From Leishmania donovani (taxonomy: Eukaryota; Euglenozoa; Kinetoplastea; Trypanosomatida; Trypanosomatidae): a DNA stretch of 64,000 nt. Below the pieces are notes generated by a model that worked only from the letters and a program-made list of their open reading frames with translations, was not told the origin of the DNA and ran no database searches. Shown in pieces: positions 39,641 to 49,451 of the stretch. The DNA lies in the NCBI RefSeq assembly GCF_000227135.1, contig NC_018257.1, positions 77,501-141,500 on the forward strand, in the 5' to 3' direction. The first letter of the stretch is position 1; the number at the start of each line of letters is the position of its first letter. The translations under genes were made by a program, and so were the position numbers.

Positions 39641-41569
39641 CTAATCGGCCTTGACACTCGCAAACAAGATACGGACGAACACCAGGGACGCCAGGAAGCC
39701 GACGGCGCCAAACATAAGCGCCACCGTCACGCAAGCCAGCCCCATGTACCCAAAGAACAGGATCATCCCGAGAAAGCCCTTCACAACGGAGATGAACCAG
39801 TAGTACAAGACGCAGTACAGCATCAGCCACGCTCCGTACGACGCCGACACGAAGAAGGAGCGCCACCACCAGTGGTAGTTGAGGAGGCTCAGCTGGTTAT
39901 AGGTGGAGAAGATAGATACCTGCGCCACAATGACCAACACCAGCACAAAGGCTGCAAGTAGGAAGGAGAGCATGCGGTACGCGACGCCGAGCCACACACT
40001 GCTGAAGATGGACTGCAACTCCACATAGGACGCCGCCAGTGGCACGATGCCGAGAGCCACGTAGGAGAAAACGCCTTTCATGTACCACGGCTGCGGCGGG
40101 ATCGTGCGCGGGATGGCGTTGATCTTTGCCGGGATCGAAATGTTGGAGCTGAAGCCGGCGACGGCGCCGCCGAAGCAAAGCGGCACCGAGACGCACAGCC
40201 ACAGCGCCAGCAGGTAGAGGAGAGATGTGAAGGGCAGCGTGCTCGCCGCGTGGGAGCCGAGGTGTATAAAGTTGAGCGTGAGGTAAACCACGAAAAGAAA
40301 CCCCGGCAGCGCGATGGACGTCAGAAAGATTGCCTGCCACGAGCGCCGCCGCAAGAGCTTAATGAGACTCGCCGTCACGAGCCCATTGACGCTGGAGAAG
40401 AGCACAAACAGCATCACAAGCAGCGATGCCAGCGTACCGCGCGAGTCGTGCGAGAGCATGCCAGCCACGGCAAAGAGCAGCGAGGCAATCACCATGCACA
40501 TGATCTGCATGCCATTGCCGACAAGCACGGAGAGAAAGACAGCACCGCGCGGCGGCCGGAACACATCCCCATGCACAAGCTTCCATCCGCTGTCCTCGCG
40601 ATCGCCCAGCAAGTCTTCCTCGTTGTAGGATAAGATGTCGCGCCGCACAGACCGCACGAGGATGTACCACAGGAGCACCGACTGCAGCAGCACCAATGAT
40701 AAGACGTTCACGATGGAGTGCCAGCGCGCCTTCGACTCGTGCGAATTGTCGTCGACGTAGTTGTCCCAGCGCGTCTTCCACGGCGTCGTCGACACCACCC
40801 ACTCAACGGAGTAGCTGAAGCGAATGCTCTCCATGGGCGTGATCTGCGGCTTGAGCACGGCGGGAAAGGTGCAGGTGCCGTCCCCACCGAGCTCGCCGGT
40901 GTGATACACGCTGCGGGGCTGCACCTCGAACTGCACAATCCGCACCGTTAGCGAATCTGCCGAGGTGATTGGGTAGTAGGAGACAATTAAGTGAAGGTGG
41001 TTGTACGCCTCTATAATCCCCGTTGCCACGGCCCTAGAGAAGTTGCCAAGCGGGAAGCCGGTGCGGATGCGACGGTGCTCGCCATCTACCGACGGCGCCT
41101 CCAGCGCCGGGAGTCCATCCAACACCAAGTGTGCCCGGTAGCGGCCCAAGATGCGCTTCTCGTACTGTTCCCTCTCGGCCGTGTTGAAACGCGCTGAGCA
41201 GATGAGAACACACTTCATGTCCGTCAGCACCTTCAGCCGAATGCCAGAGTCCTCCAGCGTTTCACCCATCAGCACCTGACCAATACTGCGACGCGATGGC
41301 GGCAGTGTGCTTTGGCTCAGTGACGCCGCGCACGGAAAAACGCTGCTCCAACGAAGCGGTACGATTTTCGAGCGAGATGTGACGGACTTCGCCAGAACGT
41401 GAACGGTCTCCCCCTGCGAGTAAGCTAAGCCGAGGTCGTGCATAAAGGAAAAGCTGAAGCCGTAGGTGATGGACGAAGCCCAGCAAAGCACAACGACCAC
41501 CACGCACAGCGCCGCCCGCAGCGTGGCCGGCGCGGCTGGCAAGCGAGTAGGCACTTCACGACGTCCCAT
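39641..41569 (-). CDS. Nonaspanin (transmembrane 9 superfamily) protein
   Basis: The 642-residue protein starts at the ATG at 41569, with a signal peptide (LRAALCVVVVVLCWASSITYG). Seen: a lumenal domain of about 260 residues with family features (YSQGETVHV, GLPAL, FEVQPRS, VEWVVSTTPWKTRWDNY). Nine hydrophobic helices follow in the C-terminal half, including GNGMQIMCMVIASLLF and the RTIPPQPWY loop typical of TM9SF proteins. The C-terminus ends FVRILFASVKAD; KVD-type endings act as Golgi/COPI signals in this family and this one is close, which is inference. Nonaspanins sit in Golgi and endosomal membranes and help sort membrane proteins with glycine-rich transmembrane helices. The family call is secure. 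Confidence 0.94.
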   Translation of the reverse strand: MGRREVPTRLPAAPATLRAALCVVVVVLCWASSITYGFSFSFMHDLGLAYSQGETVHVLAKSVTSRSKIVPLRWSSVFPCAASLSQSTLPPSRRSIGQVLMGETLEDSGIRLKVLTDMKCVLICSARFNTAEREQYEKRILGRYRAHLVLDGLPALEAPSVDGEHRRIRTGFPLGNFSRAVATGIIEAYNHLHLIVSYYPITSADSLTVRIVQFEVQPRSVYHTGELGGDGTCTFPAVLKPQITPMESIRFSYSVEWVVSTTPWKTRWDNYVDDNSHESKARWHSIVNVLSLVLLQSVLLWYILVRSVRRDILSYNEEDLLGDREDSGWKLVHGDVFRPPRGAVFLSVLVGNGMQIMCMVIASLLFAVAGMLSHDSRGTLASLLVMLFVLFSSVNGLVTASLIKLLRRRSWQAIFLTSIALPGFLFVVYLTLNFIHLGSHAASTLPFTSLLYLLALWLCVSVPLCFGGAVAGFSSNISIPAKINAIPRTIPPQPWYMKGVFSYVALGIVPLAASYVELQSIFSSVWLGVAYRMLSFLLAAFVLVLVIVAQVSIFSTYNQLSLLNYHWWWRSFFVSASYGAWLMLYCVLYYWFISVVKGFLGMILFFGYMGLACVTVALMFGAVGFLASLVFVRILFASVKAD

Positions 41570-43148
41570 GGCGCTCCTTTTTTTGAGCCTAACTATGTGC
41601 GTGTGGGTTCGCCACAGCACTGGTGCGATGGTGGTGGGGTGGAGTAGAGCGGCGAGACCGATGTTGAAAGGGGAATACAAGGAGCTCCTCGTGTGTATGT
41701 GTGTGGAGGAGGGCGAGGAGGAGGGCGTTGAGCGGTACAGGGAGGTGTTGGCGACGACGTCACGAGTGCGTTCGCGCGCGGCATGGGCAGCACACAGAGG
41801 TGATCAATAAGGAGGGAGAAGCAAAGTTTGGGAAGAGTGCATCCGCGAAGGAAGCAAGGGGCATGCAGAGAGCGAAAGATGGGGACGGCGGTGAGCACCT
41901 TCTGTCCCTCCGCATCACTCCAGGGTCGCTCACTGAAGGTTCGGGAACCGGCAGATTATCAAGAGGGAGAGGGTCGCTTGTGAGAAAACTGCGAGTTCGT
42001 CTGCAAGCGCATGTCTGAAGATTGTCGTTGCTGTGCTGGAGTACATGGGCGTGCACATTTTGCGTCCCCCCTTCTTTCAGCTGCTCCCTTCAATCTCCCT
42101 CTCTGCCCCAGCCGACCATCCCTCTGTCGCCCACTGCCCTCGTGAAGAGACGCGCGTGCGCACAGCTGCAAGCGTACGTAGATTGCGTGAGGGAGACACG
42201 AAGAACCGAGAGAGAGTGGGGAAGAGGAGAGGAGAGGAGAAGCGGCAGAAGGAGCAAGTTGGCAAACAGCAAAATGCATGTGCTCGTCGGGTAGGGGGCA
42301 CATTGGGGCGTGTGGCATTGCAGTAGAACGCCAGGACACAAACCCGGACCACCGAAGAGAGGGAGGGATAGGTACACACGGGGCGGGGCGGCACACAAGT
42401 ATAAAAGCGCACATGAAGTCGACAAACACACGGGTGTAGGGAATAGGGTCAATGGCAGAAGGGCGGGCGAGCAAGCAAGCGGGAATAGTGTAGCGAGGGA
42501 TGGGGGGAGGGAGGCTGAAAAGGGATTGCGACGGCATCGACAACGGCAGCAGGCGAGAGCAGTGACGACCGCCCGAGAGAGCAAAGCACCCGTTTACTTG
42601 CAAGCGCGCAACAACGGCCGCACACGCACACACGCGCTCACACGCAGAGAGAGAGAGAGACACAGAGACGCACAACGGCCTACGCCGAAGACACCAAAGC
42701 AAACGGGCAAGGCGACAAGAAAGTGCGGCTGAGAGACGGGAAGCGATGATGTAACGGCTCACCTCCGCCGGCGCTCTTATTTGTCGATCGGGAGAGTTGA
42801 TGTCGCTGGAAACGCGGCCGTTGAGTGAAGACTTGAAAAAAGTGCGCAGAGGAGGAGGACAATGAGAGCGATCACGGAGAGCAGCAACAGACCCAGATCT
42901 GCAGTGACGCATAGCGAGAAAAGGAAAGTCAGAGACGGAGACGGAGAGAGAGGTGTAGAGAAGGCGCTGATGGCCCCCACCCCTCCAGATCTCACCCGCT
43001 TACACCCCCTAGCAACTATATGCCATCCCACATCACCGCTTTCCGCCCTCTCGGCACAAGCGCTTGCTCCAGCACCTCCACCATCAAGCGCCCCGTCCAT
43101 CGACTTTAATCGGGATCGGCGTGCGCGCATCGAAAGCCTCGATGGCGC
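41570..43148. other. Intergenic region between TM9SF and kinase genes
   Basis: TM9SF acceptor, then purine-skewed sequence with GA runs; probably the kinase 3' UTR at the right. No gene is supported. Confidence 0.5.
41620..41645 (-). promoter_or_regulatory. Predicted spliced-leader acceptor of the TM9SF gene
   Basis: The minus strand reads CTACTCCACCCCACCACC then ATCGCACCAG; the AG is complementary to 41620-41621. The 5' UTR would be about 51 nt. Confidence 0.5.
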
Positions 43149-44381
43149 TCAGCTGCCCCGGGTAGACGCAAACTTTCCGATCTCATCTATAAAGAGATGG
43201 CGAAGTTGTGGGATGGTGAAGGCGGTGCCGTCGGCATCCCAGCGGTATATTCGCTCCGCCTCGCAGCCGCCAATGGTCTCCTGTGGGCCGCGCACGTCCG
43301 ACAGCCACGCATGCGCTATGGACTCCTTCGCTGTGCGCCGCTTCTCGGGGTTGTAACGAAGTAGTCCAAAGATGAAGTCGACGAACTCGGCGTAGTACTC
43401 CTCCGGCGGGCGTGGCTGAGGGCGGGCGATGGTGGCGCCCTCCGCAGCAATCGCCTCCTCTAGCTCCGTGTCGAAGCTGTCATAAAAGGTGGTCTCGTCA
43501 AAGCGACGCCGCAGCTCCGGGGCGTACTCCTCGAGCTTCTTCCCCTTGCTAGGGGGCAGGGAGGAGAGGTAGTGTATCGCCTCCGTTGACGTGCTCGGCG
43601 GCAGGTCACGTGCCAGGTCCGGTATGCCCAGCAACTCCACTATGAGATTGATCTGGTTGATGTAGTCTTTGCCAGGGAAGAGCGGCTTGCCGGTGAACAT
43701 CTCTGCCGCAAGGCATCCAACAGCCCACATGTCCGCGCTGTAGTTGCAGTGCTTGCACACCAGCAGCAACTCTGGTGGCCGGTACCACCGCGTGAACACA
43801 TACTGTGTCATGGTGTCGTCATGCCCGATACCCCGCGCGAGGCCGAAGTCGCCCAGCTTAAGGTTGCACTCCGAGTCTGTCAGCAGGTTCCCCGGCTTCA
43901 GGTCTCGGTGCAGCACATGAGCGCTGTGAATGTATTGCAGTGCGCACAGCAGCTGAAGGGTGAAGTACTGCCCGTGCCCGGCGGCGAGACGGATGCGTGG
44001 GGAGCGCAGGATGGCGTCCATGTCCGACTCCATCAAGTCGGTCACAACGTAGAGCTCGCTGTACGTGTCGACCGGGTCCGGTGACTTGAAGAGATCCTTG
44101 AGGGAGAGGATGTTGGGGTGCTTGAGATAGGCTAACAGCTTCACCTCCCGCAAGACGCGCTTTGCATCGACGGCATCGTCGAAGAGGTGCGTCACCTTCT
44201 TAATCGCCACCGGCTCGTTCGTCACCGCGTCCACGGCGCTGCACACAAAGCCGTAAGCGCCACGCCCCACAAAGTGCTGAACGTTGTAGCGCTCTGGGAC
44301 CTCAAGGCGGTAGTCGTTCACGCCAAAGACGTAAACCTTGTTGCCAGCCGCGTTAGGGCCCTCTACCTTGGTGAGTATCAT
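43149..44381 (-). CDS. MAP-kinase-like protein kinase with TQY activation motif
   Basis: The 410-residue protein starts at the ATG at 44381; the longer open frame begins with a non-ATG codon. Seen: glycine loop GRGAYG (39-44), VAIKK with catalytic lysine K61, HRDLKPGN (158-165), DFG (178-180), activation segment T192-Q-Y194 followed by VFTRWYRPPELL, and MWAVGC. The order and the CMGC-type RWYRPPEL place it among MAP kinases. The dual-phosphorylation motif is TQY, not the TEY or TDY of most family members. A C-terminal extension of about 60 residues follows the kinase core. All catalytic residues are present. Inference: a stress or differentiation MAP kinase; which numbered Leishmania MPK this is cannot be decided from sequence alone. 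Confidence 0.92.
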   Translation of the reverse strand: MILTKVEGPNAAGNKVYVFGVNDYRLEVPERYNVQHFVGRGAYGFVCSAVDAVTNEPVAIKKVTHLFDDAVDAKRVLREVKLLAYLKHPNILSLKDLFKSPDPVDTYSELYVVTDLMESDMDAILRSPRIRLAAGHGQYFTLQLLCALQYIHSAHVLHRDLKPGNLLTDSECNLKLGDFGLARGIGHDDTMTQYVFTRWYRPPELLLVCKHCNYSADMWAVGCLAAEMFTGKPLFPGKDYINQINLIVELLGIPDLARDLPPSTSTEAIHYLSSLPPSKGKKLEEYAPELRRRFDETTFYDSFDTELEEAIAAEGATIARPQPRPPEEYYAEFVDFIFGLLRYNPEKRRTAKESIAHAWLSDVRGPQETIGGCEAERIYRWDADGTAFTIPQLRHLFIDEIGKFASTRGS

Positions 44382-47300
44382 TGCCGCCCACACTGTCCCC
44401 GATCCCGGGTAATCTCTGTAGCTGCCCCTCCTCTGCTCGCTCGACTCTCTCGTCGTGTGCGGTTGTACCCCCACACCACCACCCTATGTATGGCGACAGG
44501 GGCAACACGTGAGAAGAATGCGGAATGGGCTGAGAGGGGAAGACGAGGGCGTGGCGCGTGCCGCACCAAATACACACGTGTATTTGTCGCTTTCCTCTTC
44601 TCCCGCTGGGCGCATCGGCGAGTGCGTTTGTGTTGCCTCGCCGCTCAGCGCTCAAGTTAGCACGCACACGTTTTATATGCGCACAGATGTACGAGTGTAT
44701 GTTTGTGTATGTGTGTGTGTGCGTTCCTGCTTAAACAGATACGCGCACCTGTGCGTGGCGAGAAGGGAGGGGCGCGGCAAAGGAGGCACGGAGAGGTGAA
44801 GCAAGAGAAAAGGACGTCATTCGTGATAGCGCAAGAGACCGCAGGAGCAGTCGTGGCTCTCGTAGTGTGCCCTCTCGTCTTCCCTACTATGGGCACGGCA
44901 ACGCGGTGGTGTGCGGACTCATTGAAGCGCGTCGAACACAAGAAAGCAACAAGATGAAAAGCGATGGCAGGCAGGGGTTGGGGCGAAGCACGATCGGAAC
45001 ACACACAAACACGTGCACGTGCTCACGCAGCCGCACTGGCGCACATTGCACAACTAGCTGAGTGAGCCTGCACGCGTCCTTAAACCAGTGCCCAGTCGGC
45101 ACTGTGCGCTTGAATGCGCATAGATGGAGGATAGAGAGAGAGGCGGAGAGGGGTGGGGTGAGGTGGGTCCTGTGGCAGTCTGTATTCGCTTTTCTCGCGC
45201 GCGTGTATGTGTGTGCACCTTTTCACCGCACAAGAGAGGAGTTCAAGGCGTTGCATCGCGTTCGTCCCTGGATAGCTTCTTGATACTTCGAGTTGATAGT
45301 GACACAGGCACAGATGAAGAGATAGAGCAAAGAGGATGCAGCTACAGCGGGCACACACGCACGCACACAGAGAGAGAACAAAACGAGCCGGCCAAAGAAA
45401 GGAAAAAGAACAGGCGTAAACAACAACAGCGACGACGACAGCATGATCAAAATCAGCGCGCAGGCACATACACACACAGGCTCACAGGTGCCCCACCCCA
45501 CGTTTGCTTCCGAAGCTCTCCTTCTCTGCTGCTGCTCTCTTCAGCGTGCCACACACAGACACACACACACACACACTCGACGCACGCCATCGAGCAAGCA
45601 AAGATATGAAAGAACACCATCAAAGAGAGAGAGAGGTGGGGGAGAGACGTACACATACACACCACGCAGAACAGGGCAAACAGAGCCACCGTCACCATCC
45701 CCTTTTGCTTTTTATTCGGCCTCTCAGGTCTTTCGCTCGAAGGGGACGACAAGAGGGAGGTGGCACACGCGAACAAAAAAAAAAGATGAGCATCAAAAGA
45801 AAGACCCGGAGTGAGTGTGCGATGGAGGGAGAGGGGGAGGGGAAGGAGGGGGTGTCTCAGTGGGGCATCAGAGGGGGGGGGCACACGACCGCTGCGGCAG
45901 ACAAGGCGCGCCTCCTTCCTCTCCTTCACTCGGTCTTTCTCTGTTGTTTTTCCGTCACGCCCGCCACCCCCTCTCCCACACAGAAGAAAAAGAGGCTATC
46001 GCAGCCAGTGCCAATGCACACAAGAAAACAAGGAAAAGGATGAGGCGCAGTGGTCGCAGTGGCAGTCAGGGCCTCAATGTCTGATCAGCCGCTTCCCCAT
46101 CCTCTCCTCCGAGACGTGCCACTACCTGCTTGCTCCCTCAGCCTACCCCAGCCCTTACGCGCAGACGCACATACGCGCCAACAAGCACACGAACAGATAC
46201 AGGGAGCGGGAAAGGGGAAAGGGGTAGGAAGGCGTACAAACACGCACACGCATACAGATTCACAGCCCGCTCGTACAAGACAGGACAGCACAGCCAATAC
46301 AAGCCGAAAGATGAGAAGCGAAGGAAACCAAGACAAGCGCGGAAAAAAAAAATGAACAGGCAAACGGAACATCACAAGACCGTGAACGCCCACCTAGCCC
46401 TACACGCGGACACGAGAGACCGGCAAGGGGGATAGGAACGAGGGAGAGAGAAGGGTGGAGAGCTACAAACACGCGGTGAAGGAAGACGGAGGAGGACCAG
46501 ATCAATGCGCTCATGCCTCCGCAGTCAAGTGCACGTGTGCAGCGTGAGCATGCACGCGGGTCTGTGATGTGGGTTGTTCTCGGGTAGAGGAGGGGCGATC
46601 GTGGAGCGAGGAGGAGAGCGACGTCATCGCACACGCATGCGGTTGTGCTGGCGCAAGCCGCTGAGAGAAGACCCCGCCGCTGCTTTCCAGCCCATCATCG
46701 AGAGGCGTGTATACGTGGACGTCCGTGTCTTCGCGTATACTTCACCGGCTTCCCAGCTCCATCTCGGTCGCCCACTCCTCCTCCCTAACAACGCTATTGA
46801 GCTTGATATTGAGGGGAGTAGTCACGGCCGGCAACGATTCCGGCATGGAGAAAGCGCAGCGGTGCCTTTGCGTCGACGCGCCCAAGCGATGGTTGACGGA
46901 CGAGACACTTTTCATCCATCACTACCTCATAGCATCTCTTCACTCGCCACGTTAGTCCCACTACCCATACGGCCCCTCCTCCTCCTCTTGCATCCCTCCA
47001 GTAGCACTAATACACTCCTCCTCCACTCCATGGGTACCACCCCTCGCCACCCTCTCTATTTCCCTATCTGCTTGGCAGCGCACACATACTGCATACAAGC
47101 CCGAAGAAGAAAAACATATACAGAAATAAAGGAAAGAGGCAGACAGACAGACAGAGCGCTGAGGTGTGTGCAGTTGACTTCCTTGGCGTGCCCCTCTCTT
47201 CCGCCATCCAGGGCCACCGCTTCCACCGCCACCCACCACCCTCCAGCCCCAATCCCTCCATTTCTCTGTCCGACTGTATAGGCGTGCGTGCGTAGGTATG

Positions 47301-47545
47301 TAAGTGTGTACATGTTGCTCTCTCAGGTTCATCGCCTCTTCCAGGCACAAGGTGCGATTGCCCGCGCATTACGCCGTCCGCCGCACAAGTAGTCCGTAGC
47401 ACGGTGCCGAGACGAGCTCCGAGCATGCAAACACCAGAATATAACAACACGCATACGTGGGCTAAGAGGCGAGAGGCAGGAAGGAGTGACGCATAGGGGC
47501 AATAGGGAGGAGGATCGCCGTGGGAAGGTGACGGCGGCATGTCCG
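44382..47545. other. Long intergenic region (3.2 kb)
   Basis: No gene is supported. A GT run lies near 44698-44722, CA runs at several places (for example about 45553-45575), and A9 tracts near 45776-45785 and 46344-46351. The block at about 46570-46960 is of balanced composition and not simple repeat. It probably holds a long PP2C 3' UTR and the kinase 5' UTR; a pyrimidine tract on the minus strand near 44535-44560 ends in CAG and may be the kinase acceptor. Confidence 0.5.
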
Positions 47546-48700
47546 CTACGAGCTGTTGCCCGTATTGGCGAGCGCCTCAAAGAAGCTCTTCTCGTTTCCT
47601 GGCGCGGGGCCCTTGCCGAAGAAGGACCATTCCGTCTCCACATCCACCTCGTCGCTCATCTCGAAGGCGGTTCGCATCACAGGCGGCTGCGAATTCAACT
47701 TGTTCTTGGAGAACGCCTGCAGAAGCTGGTAGCGCGTCTGTAGCGCTGCCGCCGTCGTGGTGTGGCCGAGCTCCGCCATCTGCGCGTAGGCGGCGCGGCA
47801 GGGCTGCTGATTGCGCGGAAATGGCGGCCCCGGGACGAAGGATGTGGCGCCGAACAACTTTACCTTGGAAGCGCCCTCGGCCAGCTGCACCACTAAGCAG
47901 GAGATGTTGTCCTTGCTGCCGCACCGGATCGCCTCATCGCAAACGCGGCACGCTACAACCGCCAAGTCGTCCCAGCAGTTTTGCTGCTGCTCCCACACAA
48001 ACTGGCAAACGTCCTCGTTGGAGAAGTTGCCCTCGAAGACGCCGTCACAGGCGAGAATGACAAAGTCGTTCGGCTCGCATTGCAGCACCGACACGTCGGG
48101 CACGGCAATCACCTTCTGCATTCGGTAGTCCTTCGTCCCCTTTACCTTGAAAGACGCATCACCGAAGGCGCGCGATACAGCAAGGTCTCCGTCGACGCGG
48201 TTGCTGACTACACTGCCGCCGCAGGCAACGATGCGCTCCGTCTCTCCCGGAATGTACGGCTTGTGGTCCTCAGTGGCGAAAATCAGTTTGCCGCCGCGGC
48301 AGACGAGGATGCGGGAGTCGCCGACGTTAGCGATGGTCACTGTGAGGTCCTTGCGGATGACGCAAAAGGTGCCGGTGGTGCCGCCCTCGGTGTTGGCCTT
48401 CATGTAAGCCTCATCCACCTCTATGCATACCTTCTCTAACATCTCCGCCGTGATCGTCTCCGGCAGCTTCTTTAGCCGCTGTGGCAGCTCCCTCGCCACG
48501 TAGGCGCTACACTCGGCGTTACTATGTCCATCGAAGATGCCAAAGTACGCCACGTCGGCGTCGTCGGTAGCGACTAGCATGTGCGCATCCTCCATGGAGT
48601 TGCGAAAGCCGTTCTGCGAGGCGCAGGCGGCGTTTACAAAAGAGTTCCCTGCACGATCCACGACCTTGCTAAGGATCGGCTTCGGTAGCATAAGGCCCAT
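47546..48700 (-). CDS. PP2C-type Ser/Thr protein phosphatase
   Basis: The 384-residue protein starts at the ATG at 48700, with an alternative Met three codons on. Seen: the metal-binding and catalytic PP2C motifs in order, RNSMEDAH, FGIFDGH, TGTFCVI, VGDSR, AVSRAFGD, LACDGVFE and KDNISC, together covering about residues 20-285. A C-terminal extension of about 100 residues without a known domain follows. The four acidic metal ligands (in MEDAH, FDGH, ACDG and DNIS) are present, so it should be an active Mg/Mn-dependent phosphatase. The N-terminal MGLMLPKP begins Met-Gly, which could allow myristoylation, though residue 6 is Pro, so this is uncertain. A MAPK-like kinase is the next gene downstream; their adjacency proves no functional link. 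Confidence 0.94.
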   Translation of the reverse strand: MGLMLPKPILSKVVDRAGNSFVNAACASQNGFRNSMEDAHMLVATDDADVAYFGIFDGHSNAECSAYVARELPQRLKKLPETITAEMLEKVCIEVDEAYMKANTEGGTTGTFCVIRKDLTVTIANVGDSRILVCRGGKLIFATEDHKPYIPGETERIVACGGSVVSNRVDGDLAVSRAFGDASFKVKGTKDYRMQKVIAVPDVSVLQCEPNDFVILACDGVFEGNFSNEDVCQFVWEQQQNCWDDLAVVACRVCDEAIRCGSKDNISCLVVQLAEGASKVKLFGATSFVPGPPFPRNQQPCRAAYAQMAELGHTTTAAALQTRYQLLQAFSKNKLNSQPPVMRTAFEMSDEVDVETEWSFFGKGPAPGNEKSFFEALANTGNSS

Positions 48701-48790
48701 CTTGGCGGGGAGGGGTGGGGGAGCGTCCCGGGGGGTGTGGTGTGTATAGGTATGGGTATGGGTGTGGGTATGGTCAAGATACAGAGAAGG
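48701..48790 (-). promoter_or_regulatory. Pyrimidine-rich 5' region of PP2C with a CCCATA-type repeat
   Basis: The minus strand is C/T/A-rich, with CATACCCACACCCATACCC and then a C-rich stretch up to AAG directly before the ATG. No AG dinucleotide is visible across most of the tract, so splicing could place the ATG almost directly after the spliced leader. Confidence 0.4.
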
Positions 48791-49451
48791 CGTTTCGGCG
48801 GAAACGGCGTATGGGGCGTACCACGTGACGGTGAGGGCTGCAGGCAAGGGGCAGACGGACGTGGCAAGCGGGGGTGGGGAGGACTCGGAAGGCACGGGTG
48901 TGGATGTGTGTCTAACTGCGTAGCACGACGCACACGATCAGGCCAGGACAGCAACACGATGTGACCGTGATGAGACGAATAGCTGATAAGGTGAGAGGGG
49001 AGCGGGTTGGAGTGGCCAACGCGTGAAAGACAGAAGGACGCCGCAAAGAGAAAGCGTGAACTGAGTAGTGATTGAGGGGGGGGGGGGCAAGCAGGCAGAG
49101 GGGGAATGTGTATGAGGGGTGGAGGGCAAGGAGGGAGATGTGGCCGCACGCACGCAGGCACACACTGAAAGAAAGAGATGCCTTTGCTGAGCACCGGTCC
49201 GACGAGGGAGGGCGTAGGCGCCATCAGCGCTGAGGGGCATTCCCCACACGCACTGCAACGGAGAGAGAGAGAGACAGAGCGGCAAGAGCGAGACATGAAG
49301 CCGTTTCAGCCGCTAGCAGCTGAAGGAGAGGGAGGGTATATTGCCGCGGATGACGTCGCTGGCACGTGGCTTCCCCAACAGACAACCGCGCACTCGCACC
49401 AAATGCCAAGAACAGGCAGAAGGAACAACAAGCACAGAAAAGAGCGGTCGT
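48791..49451. other. Intergenic region right of PP2C
   Basis: Contains a G11 run (49077-49087) and GA repeats. No gene is seen. Confidence 0.5.

Noticed and set aside
46574..47281. A 235-codon plus-strand frame
   Set aside because: Opposite to the array, low-complexity composition and no domain; spurious in GC-rich DNA.
48732..48776. Interstitial telomere repeat
   Set aside because: The motif is TATGGG/TGTGGG rather than the kinetoplastid TTAGGG unit.
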